NCBI RefSeq assembly: GCF_019722725.1
Contig: NZ_CP077941.1
Location: 2,604,001-2,668,000 of the forward strand
Source: Vreelandella profundi
GTDB lineage: Bacteria; Pseudomonadota; Gammaproteobacteria; Pseudomonadales; Halomonadaceae
DNA length: 64,000 nucleotides
Direction of reading: 5' to 3'
Shown one piece after another: positions 48,154 to 58,655 of the stretch (its first letter is position 1; the number at the start of each line of letters is the position of its first letter). The position numbers and the translations under genes were made by a program. The notes below the pieces were generated by a model that saw nothing but the letters and a program-made list of their open reading frames with translations, made no database searches and was not told the origin of the DNA.

Positions 48154-49113
48154 TTACTCCTTTTCAGCGCCAGGCTTGTTATCGATTGGCTGGCGGTCTG
48201 CACGTCGATTGAGTAACACCACGATCAGTGCACCAAAAGCCATTAGCGCGACAACGCCAGCTACCTGTGCCGAGGCACCGGTCAATACGGCATAGTCAGC
48301 GGGTAATAAATAGCGGTGTTCAAGAGGTATCATTTGTCCTTCGGGACCTATTTGATAACGCAGCAGTTCGCGCCATGGCCAGAGCACCGGTAACGAGCCG
48401 ACGATAAAACCCAATAGCAGCTGCATGGTTGAAGTGTGATGGCGCCGAAGAAGCCATGATAACAGCCGCGAAAAAAGCGCCAGCCCGACCACACACCCCA
48501 TTCCAAACAGCACAATAATACCGAGATCCAGGCTACGTATCGCCCCCATGATGGTGCCGTAGAGCCCCATTGTCAGCAATAAAAAGCTACCTGACACGCC
48601 CGGCAACAGCATGGCGCTGATGGCGATACAGCCTGCGACCATCACCACCACTGCCTCATTGCCAATCAGCAAGACCAGCGGCATCATGCCTGGCAACGCC
48701 TGGGCCAACAATAGGCCAACCAATAGTGGCAATAAGTACCATAACTTCCAGCCACTGCTCGCCTGCCCCACCACTAGCGCCGAAGCCGCCACTAAGCCAA
48801 AAAAGAAGCCGTCTAATAGCAGCGGATGCGCTTCCATCAACCACAGCGCTAAATGTGCGACGCTAAACAGGCTGATCCCAACCCCGGCTAACAGTGGTAC
48901 TAGAAAGGCCAGATTCAAATGCACACTTAGGGCTCGCCAGCCCCCTCGCCGCCATACGCCGATAGCGCTTGGGCTAAACCGCTTGATCGTTTCAATCAGC
49001 TCTTCATAAATTCCGCTAATAAAGGCAATCGTGCCTCCCGATACGCCGGGAACCGCATCGGCGGCGCCCATCCCAGCACCACGCAAAAATATCCCCCAGG
49101 GTCGCCGCTTCAA
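48154..49113 (-). CDS. DUF368 membrane protein (undecaprenyl-phosphate translocase-type, PopT-like)
   Basis: 319 residues with about eight to ten membrane helices. The opening GAGMGAADAVPGVSGGTIAF and the internal ISAMLLPGVSGSFLLLTMGL are the two inverted GVSG repeats that define DUF368. Family members (PopT) have been implicated in recycling undecaprenyl phosphate across the inner membrane. The gene sits between pcm (4-base overlap) and nlpD (7 bp), inside the surE-pcm-nlpD-rpoS cluster, where E. coli has nothing. Its placement with cell-wall genes fits the proposed role. Confidence 0.87.
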   Translation of the reverse strand: MKRRPWGIFLRGAGMGAADAVPGVSGGTIAFISGIYEELIETIKRFSPSAIGVWRRGGWRALSVHLNLAFLVPLLAGVGISLFSVAHLALWLMEAHPLLLDGFFFGLVAASALVVGQASSGWKLWYLLPLLVGLLLAQALPGMMPLVLLIGNEAVVVMVAGCIAISAMLLPGVSGSFLLLTMGLYGTIMGAIRSLDLGIIVLFGMGCVVGLALFSRLLSWLLRRHHTSTMQLLLGFIVGSLPVLWPWRELLRYQIGPEGQMIPLEHRYLLPADYAVLTGASAQVAGVVALMAFGALIVVLLNRRADRQPIDNKPGAEKE

Positions 49114-49742
49114 TCCACTACTCCTTGCAGTAAAGGTACAAAACGAACGGGTTCAAGCCGACGTTTTTCAAAGGCACCACCAATTCGCTTTACCTGGGTA
49201 AGCCACTGGCTGCCATCGGGTTCTTCTAACGGCGCAATCAGTACGCCGTCGTGAGTCAACTGCTCTAATAATGAAGCGGGCAACGTTTGCGCGCAGGCGG
49301 TGAGCAAAATAACGTCAAAGGGAGCAACCTCGGGCCAGCCGTAACCCCCGTCGGCGACCGCCAATGTTGCCGGTGCTGCTAGCCGACGCAAACGCTCTAC
49401 GGCACGTTCATGCAGTGCATTAATACGCTCAATGGAATACAGCTGCTCTACTAAGCGCGAGAGTATTAATGTTTGGTAGCCAGAGCCAGTGCCCAGTTCC
49501 AACACGCGACGCGGCGCTGCGCGCAGCACAAGCTCCGTCATGCGCGCCACAATCCATGGCTGCGACAACGTTTGCCCGTAGCCAATCGGCAGGGCAGTGT
49601 CTTCATAAGCGCGGTGAGCCAGCGCCTCATCAACAAACAGATGACGCGGCTCATTCGCCATCACATCCAGCACCCGGGCATCATCGATCCCTTGCTGCAT
49701 AAGGCGCTCAACCATTCGGTCACGCGTACGCTGAGAGGTCAT
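49110..49742 (-). CDS. pcm: Protein-L-isoaspartate O-methyltransferase
   Basis: 210 residues from the ATG at 49742 (MTSQRTRDRMVERLMQQGID), the usual family start and length; an in-frame ATG at 49787 overlapping surE is an alternative. RHLFVDEALAHRAYEDTALP and IGYGQTLSQPWIVARMTELV precede the SAM motif VLELGTGSGYQTLILSRL. It repairs isoaspartyl residues in aged proteins. The start shows no strong ribosome site in either version, so coupling to surE is possible. Confidence 0.93.
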   Translation of the reverse strand: MTSQRTRDRMVERLMQQGIDDARVLDVMANEPRHLFVDEALAHRAYEDTALPIGYGQTLSQPWIVARMTELVLRAAPRRVLELGTGSGYQTLILSRLVEQLYSIERINALHERAVERLRRLAAPATLAVADGGYGWPEVAPFDVILLTACAQTLPASLLEQLTHDGVLIAPLEEPDGSQWLTQVKRIGGAFEKRRLEPVRFVPLLQGVVD

Positions 49743-49773
49743 TCCACGACCGCGCAGCTCATCGGGTAATAAG

Positions 49774-50520
49774 TTAGGCAAAAACATTCAACCAATTTTG
49801 AACATCGTTTAGCGCGAGGTGACGCGTAAGATCGGTTTGCAGCGGCGTAATCGACACATAGCCCGCTTCTATCGCAGCAAAGTCGGTATCTTCACCGTCA
49901 TCCGCATTCGCCGACACGGGGGCGATCCAGTAGCGCGTCCGCCCACGCGGATCCTTTACTTCTAACGGCTTATCTGCCGGTCCGCGATACCCTAAGCGCG
50001 TCACCTTCACACCCTTAATATCTTCCCAGGGTATGTCGGGCACATTAACGTTGAGCAGCGTACGGGGTGGCAGCGAAAGCTGCTCCGCCGCGCCTATCAG
50101 CGTGGCGGCGACTCTTGCGGCCGTAGCAAAATGGCGTTCGCCGCATAGCGATATCGCAACCGCCGTCATACCCAGGTTACGCCCTTCCATGGCGGCTGCG
50201 ACCGTTCCTGAATAAAGCACGTCGTCGCCAAGATTACTACCGTGATTAATGCCTGCAATCACTAAATCAGGCTTTTGCTCCCATACGCCGTGCACACCTA
50301 AGTAAACACAGTCTGCGGGCGTACCATCGACGCTATAAAAGCCATTGTCCAACGCTGTCAAAGAGAGCGGCCGCGACAGCGTGAGCGAATTACTCGCGCC
50401 ACTTCGGTCGCGATCAGGCGCCACGACGCGAATATTAGCGTGGGCCAGCAGCGCATCATGCAACGCACGCAGGCCGGGGGCATGGACACCGTCATCATTT
50501 GAAAGCAGCAGTCGCCGCAT
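49774..50520 (-). CDS. surE: 5'/3'-nucleotidase, stationary-phase survival protein
   Basis: 248 residues. [20 protein letters not shown] is the metal-binding start, with [31 protein letters not shown], and [20 protein letters not shown] conserved. It removes phosphate from nucleoside monophosphates in stationary phase. It lies 92 bp after truD, and the pcm gene follows on the same strand. Confidence 0.97.
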   Translation of the reverse strand: MRRLLLSNDDGVHAPGLRALHDALLAHANIRVVAPDRDRSGASNSLTLSRPLSLTALDNGFYSVDGTPADCVYLGVHGVWEQKPDLVIAGINHGSNLGDDVLYSGTVAAAMEGRNLGMTAVAISLCGERHFATAARVAATLIGAAEQLSLPPRTLLNVNVPDIPWEDIKGVKVTRLGYRGPADKPLEVKDPRGRTRYWIAPVSANADDGEDTDFAAIEAGYVSITPLQTDLTRHLALNDVQNWLNVFA

Positions 50521-50612
50521 TGTAGCTCTCCTCGATATACCGGCAATGGCCGCCGTTCAATTCGCAACGCTTAATTTGTAATGCGTAAGTCACAACGTTC
50601 AGTTCATCGCCA

Positions 50613-51644
50613 TCAGCTTGCCGCGATCAGTTCACTCAGCACCGCGGTAGCAAAACTTCCCCGCGGCAATGCAAAGGAAAGCCGAACGGCCTCGGCTTCC
50701 CACGTAAGCTGTGGCTCTAATAACCGCATCCGCAGCGCACGGCGGGCTTGCTTTACGCCACTTCGTTCCAACCCTTCACAAAGCGCCGGATATTGCTGCA
50801 ACAGCCGTGACTCGTAGCCGGCGACCTCGCCCTGACTAGGCTCGCCAACGCCCCACAAAATTCCAGTGGGATGAACATCTAACGCGGCGGCACGCGCACT
50901 CAGCGTGTCATCGGTTTGGTCAATGCTAAACACGCTTTGCGTACCGTCCAGCATGAGGGTGTCGCCTGCAAGAGGCTGACGCCAAGTGCCATCCGCCAAG
51001 CGTTCGCTGAGCAGCTGGTTAAATAAGAAACTGCGTGCGGTAGAAAGCATCATACCCTGCCGATCGTCGCGCTTTCGCCAACCTCGGTTAAGTAACGCTT
51101 CGGCACGCTGAAGGTTGCGACCCTCAGGACCAAAGCGCTGGGGGCCGAAATAGTTAGGCACGCCATGCTGGCAAAGCGTTTCCCAGCGGCGGGTAAAATC
51201 TTCCTGATGAATCGCCTCACCGCTGATCCGCAGCACGAATCTATTGGTGCGATGAACTCCACGCTTGAGTTTACGCGGATGGCGCACCTGCTCGACGACC
51301 GTAACGCCCAGCGAATTAAGCGATTGTTCCAGATCCGCCGGCGCATCGCGACCCGGCAGGTGCACGCTTAGCCATTGGCGCGTCACGGCAATGCGGTCTT
51401 TCATACCGGAATAACCAATATCGCGGGGCGTAACGCCGCACAGCCGACTCAGCGTATTGACGACGTCTAACGTCGTTTGATTACGCTTTTCTACTCTCAG
51501 CCAAAGATGCTCGCCATGCGCTTCTGGAATAAAATCAAGCTGCTCATCTACCCAGAAATCTTCTGGCTGAGCGCGGTACTGACCTGGCTGCGGGGGGCCG
51601 AACTGAGCATCAAGATAGCGCTGCCATGTCGGCATATTAATCAT
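50613..51644 (-). CDS. truD: tRNA pseudouridine(13) synthase
   Basis: 343 residues; the first Met (51644) or the Met three codons later may be the start. [20 protein letters not shown] holds the catalytic Asp. [21 protein letters not shown] and [15 protein letters not shown] follow. It makes pseudouridine at position 13 of tRNA-Glu. It overlaps ispF by 8 bases, the normal order in gammaproteobacteria. Confidence 0.96.
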   Translation of the reverse strand: MINMPTWQRYLDAQFGPPQPGQYRAQPEDFWVDEQLDFIPEAHGEHLWLRVEKRNQTTLDVVNTLSRLCGVTPRDIGYSGMKDRIAVTRQWLSVHLPGRDAPADLEQSLNSLGVTVVEQVRHPRKLKRGVHRTNRFVLRISGEAIHQEDFTRRWETLCQHGVPNYFGPQRFGPEGRNLQRAEALLNRGWRKRDDRQGMMLSTARSFLFNQLLSERLADGTWRQPLAGDTLMLDGTQSVFSIDQTDDTLSARAAALDVHPTGILWGVGEPSQGEVAGYESRLLQQYPALCEGLERSGVKQARRALRMRLLEPQLTWEAEAVRLSFALPRGSFATAVLSELIAAS

Positions 51645-52134
51645 TAAGCGTCTCTATTCGATTTAGCAGCACCACGGCTTCCGCAGCGATGCCTTCGCCG
51701 CGCCCGGTAAAACCCAGCCGTTCGGTGGTGGTGGCTTTAACGTTAACCTGGCCAAGCGCAATATTAAGGTCGCTTGCGATAACGGCGCGCATTGCCTCGA
51801 TATGCGGCGCCATTTTGGGCGCCTGTGCCATCAGCGTGGCATCAAGGTTAACCACGCCATAGTCCTGCCCTCTCACAAGCCCGACCACATGGCGCAGCAG
51901 GTCACGACTATCAGCGCCTGCCCAGGCGGGGTCGGTATCCGGAAAGTGGCGACCAATATCACCCAGTGCGCACGCACCCAGGAGTGCATCGCTAATGGCG
52001 TGTAGCAACACATCGCCATCGGAGTGGGCAACAAAACCATGCTCAAACGGCAGTTTTACGCCGCCTATCATTAGGTGGTCGCCGGGGCCGAAGCGGTGTA
52101 CATCAAATCCATGGCCAATACGCATTACAGGCAC
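51637..52134 (-). CDS. ispF: 2-C-methyl-D-erythritol 2,4-cyclodiphosphate synthase
   Basis: 165 residues. [20 protein letters not shown] starts the fold with metal ligands Asp and His. [20 protein letters not shown] is the second conserved segment, and [20 protein letters not shown] ends it. It cyclises the isoprenoid precursor in the MEP pathway. It overlaps both truD (8 bases) and ispD (10 bases). The Met at 52125 is an alternative start. Confidence 0.97.
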   Translation of the reverse strand: MPVMRIGHGFDVHRFGPGDHLMIGGVKLPFEHGFVAHSDGDVLLHAISDALLGACALGDIGRHFPDTDPAWAGADSRDLLRHVVGLVRGQDYGVVNLDATLMAQAPKMAPHIEAMRAVIASDLNIALGQVNVKATTTERLGFTGRGEGIAAEAVVLLNRIETLND

Positions 52135-52847
52135 CTTTCTGACGTTTCATCGGTTTGGGAGGCAAGCGCCTGGGACGCAATGATCGCGGCAGCCAGCGCT
52201 AAATCATCCGGATGCGTGACTTTCAAATTATCGCGCCGGCCGCTGACCAATTGAGGGCTTGCACCCAGCGCTTCAACCGCCGAGGCTTCATCGGTCACGA
52301 CCGTGTTGTGGCGGCGAGCCGTTTCCAAGGCACGCAGAAGCAAGGCATAGCGAAATCCTTGAGGCGTCAGCGCATGCCATAGGCCATCACGAGACTCGGT
52401 GCGAACGCTCAGGCCTTGCTGATTACCACGTTTCATGGTGTCGGCAACGGGCATCGCTAGCAGTGCACCGCCGGGATGATTGGCCGCGGCGCGATAAAGT
52501 GCCAGTAAGTCACCGTGCGTGATACAGGGGCGCGCCACGTCGTGCACCATCACGATATCGTCACCCTGAGCCTCGATGGCATGCAGCGCATTCAATACGC
52601 TGTCCATCCGCTCACTGCCGCCCGACACGCGCTGCCAATCGGCAAACGGCACCAAATCTGGGGCAAACCAGCGGTCGTCATCATCAAGGCACAGCACCAG
52701 CCGAGCGCTTGGAAATGCGCCATGCAGGCGCTTTAGCGTATGCGCCAGTATCGGTTGGCCGGACAGCGTTAAATACTGCTTGGGTTTACTGGCGCCCATC
52801 CGGCGACCCTGGCCCGCGGCAGGCACTATCAGCCACGTTTGACTCAC
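52125..52847 (-). CDS. ispD: 2-C-methyl-D-erythritol 4-phosphate cytidylyltransferase
   Basis: 240 residues. [20 protein letters not shown] is the nucleotide-binding start, with [11 protein letters not shown] and MPVADTMKR later, and [16 protein letters not shown] at the end. It transfers CMP to MEP in the third step of the MEP pathway. It lies between ftsB (4-base overlap) and ispF. Confidence 0.96.
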   Translation of the reverse strand: MSQTWLIVPAAGQGRRMGASKPKQYLTLSGQPILAHTLKRLHGAFPSARLVLCLDDDDRWFAPDLVPFADWQRVSGGSERMDSVLNALHAIEAQGDDIVMVHDVARPCITHGDLLALYRAAANHPGGALLAMPVADTMKRGNQQGLSVRTESRDGLWHALTPQGFRYALLLRALETARRHNTVVTDEASAVEALGASPQLVSGRRDNLKVTHPDDLALAAAIIASQALASQTDETSERCL

Positions 52848-53182
52848 GGAGGCGGCTCTTGCGGAGCGATTAAGCCGGCGTTAATGCCAATCAGCTCATT
52901 TTTGATCGCCACACCGGGCACCCAGAAAAACTGCTCGTCGGTACGCACCATCCCCATATCGCTGCGCGCCCGCTCTTCGATAGCATCCAGACCGGTTTTT
53001 AAATCCGTCACCTCAGCCGCAAGCCGCGCATTGCGCTCACGCATGGGCAGATTGGTCGCTTCCTGTACCGCTACTCGCTGCTCTACATTCTGCAAATCTC
53101 GCCAGCCGCCGTTGCCCAGCCATAGCTCATATTGAAGCAGTGCTACTACTGCGAGCAGCGCCATCACTAGCCATTTACGCAT
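52844..53182 (-). CDS. ftsB: Cell division protein FtsB
   Basis: 112 residues: a short cytoplasmic start, one membrane helix (WLVMALLAVVALLQYELWLG), then a periplasmic coiled coil (LQNVEQRVAVQEATNLPMRE) and the conserved segment GLDAIEERARSDMGMVRTDE. It forms the FtsQLB complex at the septum. It is the first gene of the ftsB-ispD-ispF-truD-surE-pcm-nlpD-rpoS run. Confidence 0.95.
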   Translation of the reverse strand: MRKWLVMALLAVVALLQYELWLGNGGWRDLQNVEQRVAVQEATNLPMRERNARLAAEVTDLKTGLDAIEERARSDMGMVRTDEQFFWVPGVAIKNELIGINAGLIAPQEPPP

Positions 53183-53257
53183 CGCTGCTCTCCTCTGTAA
53201 GTCCGCTAAATTTAAAACGCATTATGCCATTAAGGGGCAACACCAGCGAGCCGCCGT

Positions 53258-54406
53258 TTATTTAAATGGCAGCGCATCATGAGCCGCCTCGCGGTAGGCG
53301 CGCACCTGCTCACCCTCTTCGTGGCAAAACTGCCCAACGGCTGCGGCAAGCCCTGGGTGGCTGATGTAATGCAGTGAGCGCACTCGCTGCGGTGTAAAGC
53401 CGCGCACGAGCTTGTGCTCGCCCTGGGTACCAGGATCAAATAGCGTCAGGCCGTGCTGCAAGCAGTACTCGATGCCCTGGTAATAACAGGCTTCAAAATG
53501 CAGGCAGTCAGCAACGACCTCGCTTCCCCAGTAGCGCCCGTAGAGCGAATCGGTGCCACGAAAATAGAGCGCCGCCGCGACCGGGCGCCCTTCACTGTGC
53601 GCCTGAACTAATACCAGCGCGTCCGGCATGGTTTGGCGCAGGCGTTCAAAAAAATCATGATTGAGATACGGCGCGCGTCCACGCTCGTGGTAGGTCATCG
53701 TATAGCAGCGAAAGAAATGCGCCATCGCCGCTGGCGTAATGGCATCACCTTCTAGCCTTGTCACGCTTAAGCCCTGGTCTGCGACCAGGCGTCGCTCACG
53801 CTTGATCATCTTGCGCCGCTTGGAGGTGAGCGTCGCAAGAAAGCCATCAAAATCACCAAAGCCTCGATCGCGCCACTGAAACTGCACGCCTTCACGAGTG
53901 ATGAGATCAGGACACTGCGCCTGCCAGGCAGTGACATCAGCCTCATTGGCAAATAATAAATGCCAGCTGGAAAGCGCCTCACTCACGCACTGCTCACGCC
54001 ACGCCTGCGCCAAAAAAGCACGTATTGCACCGGCATCAACCTGCTTAGCGATCAGCGTACGAATCCCCGGCACTGGCGTGAACGGCACGGCACTGAGTGC
54101 TTTAGGATAGTAGCGGCCACCGGCGCGCTCTAAGGCTTCCGCCCAGCCCCAATCAAATACATACTCACCGTAAGAATGATGTTTACGGTACATCGGCATC
54201 GCTGCGACTAGCTGCTCATCCTGCCAGACGCTCAGGTGACAAGGCTCCCAACCCGTCGCCATGCTGACGGAGCCACTGGCCTCTAAAGCGTGTAAAAAAG
54301 CGTGGCGCAAAAATGGCTGATCGTTATCTACCAGTGAATCCCATTGGCTTGCCGTGACGGCCGCCATAGTGGGTAGAATGGTGAGCGAAAGCGGGCGTAA
54401 CGACAT
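53258..54406 (-). CDS. FemAB-like acyltransferase (DUF482, peptidoglycan-biosynthesis-like)
   Basis: 382 residues from the ATG at 54406, with GGAGA upstream; the frame continues into a strong inverted repeat that is more likely leader. Sequence typical of PF04339: ALEASGSVSMATGWEPCHLS, MYRKHHSYGEYVFDWGWAEA, SKRRKMIKRERRLV, and FDPGTQGEHKLVRGFTPQRV. The family has a GNAT fold and resembles FemAB peptide-bridge enzymes, but its bacterial role is unproven. It is a single gene upstream of which the ALDH gene is divergent. Confidence 0.85.
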   Translation of the reverse strand: MSLRPLSLTILPTMAAVTASQWDSLVDNDQPFLRHAFLHALEASGSVSMATGWEPCHLSVWQDEQLVAAMPMYRKHHSYGEYVFDWGWAEALERAGGRYYPKALSAVPFTPVPGIRTLIAKQVDAGAIRAFLAQAWREQCVSEALSSWHLLFANEADVTAWQAQCPDLITREGVQFQWRDRGFGDFDGFLATLTSKRRKMIKRERRLVADQGLSVTRLEGDAITPAAMAHFFRCYTMTYHERGRAPYLNHDFFERLRQTMPDALVLVQAHSEGRPVAAALYFRGTDSLYGRYWGSEVVADCLHFEACYYQGIEYCLQHGLTLFDPGTQGEHKLVRGFTPQRVRSLHYISHPGLAAAVGQFCHEEGEQVRAYREAAHDALPFK

Positions 54407-54423
54407 AGCATCTCCGGTGAGTA

Positions 54424-54475
54424 CAGGGCTTGCAGAGCGTGCAGGGCTAGCGCACTGTCCACTCTGCAAGCCCTG
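54424..54475. repeat. Perfect 14-bp inverted repeat, FemAB-like/ALDH divergent region
   Basis: CAGGGCTTGCAGAG (54424-54437) and its exact complement CTCTGCAAGCCCTG (54462-54475) are separated by 24 bases, which contain a further small stem (GTGC/GCAC) and a second GCAGGGCT. It lies in the leader of the FemAB-like gene. Confidence 0.85.
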
Positions 54476-54566
54476 GCCTGCGCCACTTTACACTAACTGT
54501 TTAGATGGACGCTTTATATGAACAGTTTAATCACTCCACGCCGAAAGCGGCGCACAAGGATGGGCC

Positions 54567-55922
54567 ATGACGCGCGATCTAACGGATTATTTTCAAACGC
54601 AGCGCCAAGCTGCGGACCAACTGCCCTACCCGACGCTAAAAATTCGGCGTGATCGGCTAGCACGCTTAGCCCGCATGACCAAGCACCATCAGCTAGACAT
54701 TATACGTGCGATTCAAACGGATTTCGGCCAACGCAGTGACGTCGAAATACGCATGGCAGAAATTAGCGCGGTGCTGCATGCGATTCACTATGCCAGGCGA
54801 CACCTATGGCGCTGGATGCGGCCAGGCATGGCAAGCATGTCGTGGCGGCTGCTACCCGCTCGCGCACGCATTGCGCCTCAACCGCTGGGCGTGATTGGCG
54901 TGATGTCGCCCTGGAACTACCCCTGGAGCTTGGCATTAATGCCCATTGTGGACGCCTTTGCCGCTGGCAACGTCGCCATGCTCAAGCCCAGCGAGCACAC
55001 CGCCAACACCAGCGCTCTGCTTAAGCGCTTAGCCTCGCAATACTTCACGCCTGAAGAACTGTGCGTGGTAGAAGGCGGCGTAGAAATGGCGCGTCGCTTT
55101 AGCGAACTCCCGTTTGGCCATCTAGTGTTTACCGGCTCCACCGCCGTTGGGCGCCAGGTAGCCCAAGCCGCCGCGCGAAATCTAACCCCAACGACGCTGG
55201 AGCTAGGCGGTAAATCGCCGGCAATTGTGGCCGGCGATGCGGATCTTAATCAAGCCGCCGCTGCGATTATCTTCGGCAAAGGAATGAATGCCGGACAAAC
55301 CTGTATCGCCCCTGATTACGTGCTGGTTGAAAGCCGTCATCTTAGCGCCTTAGTAACGGCGTTAAGCCATGCGATTGAGCAGCAGCGGCCTAATGATCAC
55401 GCCGTCACGCATGCGATCAATACGGTTCACCAAGATCGCCACGAGCATATGCTGCAAGAAGCCCGCGACCACGGCTGCAGGATCATTGATCATGGTGCCC
55501 ATGCACCGGCACTGATTATTGACCCTCACCAAGGGCTGCAGGTCATGCGTGAAGAAATTTTTGGCCGCTGCCTCCCCGTCATTGGCGTGAGCGATATGCC
55601 AGCGGCAGTCAGCTACGTCAATGCTCGACCACACCCGCTGGCGCTGTATGTGTTTACGCACGATAAGAGCTTGCAAGAGCAGCTATTGCGCACCACTCGC
55701 TCCGGTGCTCTGGTGTTTAACGCAACGCTCCTTCATCACGCGGTGCCTTCTCTGCCGTTTGGCGGCGTAGGCGAAAGCGGTATGGGTGCTTATCATGGCC
55801 GTCACGGTTTTGAGCGCTTCAGTCATTTACGCGGCGTGTTTTATCAAGCTAAACGCACACCTAGTCGCATGCTCTATCCGCCGTATCGGCGCTGGCTCAT
55901 AAAGCTCATTGGGCTGGGCTAA
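54567..55922 (+). CDS. Aldehyde dehydrogenase, coniferyl-aldehyde dehydrogenase type
   Basis: 451 residues of the short, class-3-like ALDH group. PLGVIGVMSPWNYPWSLALM is the cofactor entry, LVFTGSTAVGRQVAQAAARN and TLELGGKSPAIV follow with the catalytic Glu, and GKGMNAGQTCIAPDYVLVES holds the catalytic Cys. The end RWLIKLIGLG is hydrophobic, as in enzymes of this class that may touch membranes. It oxidises aldehydes with NAD(P); the coniferyl-type label reflects family resemblance, and the real substrate is unknown. A 24-bp tandem repeat follows the gene. Confidence 0.9.
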   Translation: MTRDLTDYFQTQRQAADQLPYPTLKIRRDRLARLARMTKHHQLDIIRAIQTDFGQRSDVEIRMAEISAVLHAIHYARRHLWRWMRPGMASMSWRLLPARARIAPQPLGVIGVMSPWNYPWSLALMPIVDAFAAGNVAMLKPSEHTANTSALLKRLASQYFTPEELCVVEGGVEMARRFSELPFGHLVFTGSTAVGRQVAQAAARNLTPTTLELGGKSPAIVAGDADLNQAAAAIIFGKGMNAGQTCIAPDYVLVESRHLSALVTALSHAIEQQRPNDHAVTHAINTVHQDRHEHMLQEARDHGCRIIDHGAHAPALIIDPHQGLQVMREEIFGRCLPVIGVSDMPAAVSYVNARPHPLALYVFTHDKSLQEQLLRTTRSGALVFNATLLHHAVPSLPFGGVGESGMGAYHGRHGFERFSHLRGVFYQAKRTPSRMLYPPYRRWLIKLIGLG

Positions 55923-55930
55923 AGCTTATG

Positions 55931-55978
55931 CGTTAATGACCGATAGTTAATATGGGTTAATGATCGATAGGTAATAGG
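55931..55978. repeat. 24-bp imperfect tandem duplication after the ALDH gene
   Basis: Two 24-bp units at 55931-55954 and 55955-55978 share 20 of 24 bases (core GTTAATGAYCGATAG). They start 8 bases after the ALDH stop codon and fill most of the gap to the hybrid kinase gene. Confidence 0.8.
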
Positions 55979-56033
55979 CTATTGATATAGCGACCTTGTG
56001 GTATTTTTACTCATTCACTGCCGCGGAATCATC

Positions 56034-58655
56034 ATGCAAGCCCCCAATACCCCTCATAATGAAACACAGCGTTTGGCGGCTTTGCATGCTCTTCAGGTAC
56101 TCGACACACCTAAACAGCAAGCGTTTGAGCGTATGACGCAATTGGCCCGCGACCTGTTTGACGTTCCTATCGCGCTGGTCTCGTTAGTCGATAAAGAGCG
56201 CCAATGGTTTAAATCACATCAGGGGCTCGACGTCTGTGAAACCAGCCGCGAGCTGTCTTTCTGTGCGCACGCGATTGCCCATGATGCGCCGCTGGTGATT
56301 GAAGACACGCTTCAAGATGAGCGCTTTTTCGACAACCCCCTGGTCGGCGACCTCCCGCATATCCGCTTTTACGCAGGCTATCCGCTACGACCAACAAATG
56401 GTATGGCGATAGGCACGCTGTGCCTCATCGACAGCCAGCCTCGTCTCTTCAGCGAACGCGATGTAAAGCTACTAGGAAGCTTAGCAGGACAGGTGGAAGA
56501 ACTGCTTCGCCAACACCAGCTTCAAGCAGAACTAACCCGTACAGCGAGCCACTTTGAAGCACTGTTTACTAAAAGCGCGACTGCCAAAATACGTATTGAT
56601 CACACGGGTATTATTATTGGCATCAATCCTTTCGCGCTAGCGCTTCTCGGCTATGTAGAAGCCGAGCTAATTGGCCAAAATGTTGCCATGTTAACGCCAC
56701 CCAACATCGCCGCTCAGCACGACAGTTTTATTTCTCGCTATATCCAAGGCGGCGAACCGACAGTGATTGGCCGCGGCCGGGAAGTCGAAGCGCTGCATAA
56801 AAGCGGCCACCATATTCCCGTGCATCTTGCTATCAACGCCATTCACGATGATCAGGGCGCAGTGGTAGAGTTTTTAGGCGTGCTGACCGATCTCACCGGG
56901 ATTTATGACGCCAACCGCCGAATACGCAAAGAAGAAAATCTGCTTAAGGTGCTCCACCAAGGCATTACCGACTATCAAGCGCTAATGTCGGGTGAGCGCC
57001 TGTGGACGTTTCTCATGGAAGCGCTGCGCGAGCTTACCGATAGCGACTACGCATTGATTGGTGAAGTGATGCCCACTGACACCACCAATGCCCTCAAAAT
57101 TCACGCGATTACCGACCTCTCATGGAGTGAAGAATCTAAACATTTAATGGAGCAGTTGCGCAGCGGCAATATGACGCTGACCAATCCTAACTCGCTGTTA
57201 GGTAGAGTATTCGCCTCGGGCGACGTGATTATGACCAATGACGTTTATCGTCATACAAAGCGAGGCGGCTTCCCTTCCGGACACCCGCGTATCGACAACT
57301 ACTTGGGCGTGCCTATTTTTAACGGTGGCCAGTTAATTGGCATGTTCGCCATTGCCAATAGCAAGCAGCCACTCAATCAGGCGCTGCTCGACTGGCTTCA
57401 GCCGTTTACCGACACCTGCGCGCTACTGATCAATCTCTACCGGCAAATGGCCGAACGTGATCAGGTGATGAGCGATCTAGGCGCTGCCCGCGATCTCGCC
57501 GAAAAAGCCAACCAAGCCAAAAGCGAATTTCTTTCCTCGATGAGCCACGAGCTGCGCACCCCGCTCAATGCCATCATTGGCTTTTCCCAACTGCTGGGTA
57601 AGGCGCGGCGCGACCCGCTGAGTGACAAACAGCAGCGCCAAGTGGGTCAAATAGAAAAAAGCGGCCAGCATCTGCTAAGTTTAATCAATGAGGTGCTGGA
57701 TTTAGCCCGAATTGAAGCCGGTCATGTGCCGCTCTCCATTGAGCCTATATTGATACAGAACGTGCTTGATGATGCGTGCAGTACGCTTGAAGCGACAATA
57801 GAAGCCGCGGGGATTACGCTCACCTGCCTGCCGTTCTCAGAACCATGGTACGTGGCTGCTGACTACACGCGCACGAAACAGGTGCTACTCAACCTGCTTT
57901 CTAATGCTATCAAGTACAACCGCCAGCATGGCACGATCAGCATTGCTGCCGAGGCGCTTGATACTGAGCTGCGTATCAGCATTATCGACTCGGGCACCGG
58001 CATTGCCATCGAGCGCCAACACGAGCTTTTTGAACCCTTCAATCGCTTGGATGCAGAACACGGCTCTATCGAGGGTACAGGCATCGGGCTCGCCATTACG
58101 CGAGAGCTGGTTGAGCGTATGCAAGGGCGCATTGGTGTGACCAGCCACCCAGACATCGGCTCAACGTTCTGGTTTACGCTACCGATTACCGAACGAGATA
58201 CGTCAGAAGAGCCGGCCTCTGCGTTTAAGAGTGCGGGAGCCAACGCCAGCCTTCAGCATCAGTTTCAGCTGCTTTATATTGAAGACAACCCGGCCAACCA
58301 GCGGCTGATGGAAGACATCCTTGAAGAATTCAGCCATGTACGCCTTCAGACCGTTGCCAGCGCTGAGCTAGGGCTTGAGATAATGCGCCACTCTCCGCCC
58401 GATTTAGTGCTAATGGATATCCATTTGCCCGGCATGAACGGCTTTCAGGCGCTGGATATCATGCAGCAAGATCCGCAGCTTAAGCATATTAAGGTTATTG
58501 CCTTATCTGCTAACGCTATGGAGCGCGATCGTAGCTATGGCCTGGCCGCTGGCTTCAAAGACTACTTAACGAAACCGATTGATATCGACAAACTGACATT
58601 AACGCTTAACCATTTTCTTTATGCTGCTGCTATTACGTCTAGGAAGACACCATGA
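56034..58655 (+). CDS. Hybrid histidine kinase (GAF-PAS-GAF-HisKA-HATPase-REC)
   Basis: 873 residues from the ATG at 56034; an upstream in-frame Met adds 12. It has no membrane helices, so it is cytoplasmic. A GAF domain (about 20-165; [20 protein letters not shown]) is followed by PAS (about 175-290), a second GAF (about 310-465), and HisKA with the phospho-acceptor His near 504 ([20 protein letters not shown]). The HATPase has [12 protein letters not shown] and [16 protein letters not shown]-terminal REC domain has DIHLPGMNG with Asp near 795 and LTKPID. It probably passes phosphate to the next protein's REC domain; the two genes overlap by 4 bases. Confidence 0.93.
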   Translation: MQAPNTPHNETQRLAALHALQVLDTPKQQAFERMTQLARDLFDVPIALVSLVDKERQWFKSHQGLDVCETSRELSFCAHAIAHDAPLVIEDTLQDERFFDNPLVGDLPHIRFYAGYPLRPTNGMAIGTLCLIDSQPRLFSERDVKLLGSLAGQVEELLRQHQLQAELTRTASHFEALFTKSATAKIRIDHTGIIIGINPFALALLGYVEAELIGQNVAMLTPPNIAAQHDSFISRYIQGGEPTVIGRGREVEALHKSGHHIPVHLAINAIHDDQGAVVEFLGVLTDLTGIYDANRRIRKEENLLKVLHQGITDYQALMSGERLWTFLMEALRELTDSDYALIGEVMPTDTTNALKIHAITDLSWSEESKHLMEQLRSGNMTLTNPNSLLGRVFASGDVIMTNDVYRHTKRGGFPSGHPRIDNYLGVPIFNGGQLIGMFAIANSKQPLNQALLDWLQPFTDTCALLINLYRQMAERDQVMSDLGAARDLAEKANQAKSEFLSSMSHELRTPLNAIIGFSQLLGKARRDPLSDKQQRQVGQIEKSGQHLLSLINEVLDLARIEAGHVPLSIEPILIQNVLDDACSTLEATIEAAGITLTCLPFSEPWYVAADYTRTKQVLLNLLSNAIKYNRQHGTISIAAEALDTELRISIIDSGTGIAIERQHELFEPFNRLDAEHGSIEGTGIGLAITRELVERMQGRIGVTSHPDIGSTFWFTLPITERDTSEEPASAFKSAGANASLQHQFQLLYIEDNPANQRLMEDILEEFSHVRLQTVASAELGLEIMRHSPPDLVLMDIHLPGMNGFQALDIMQQDPQLKHIKVIALSANAMERDRSYGLAAGFKDYLTKPIDIDKLTLTLNHFLYAAAITSRKTP

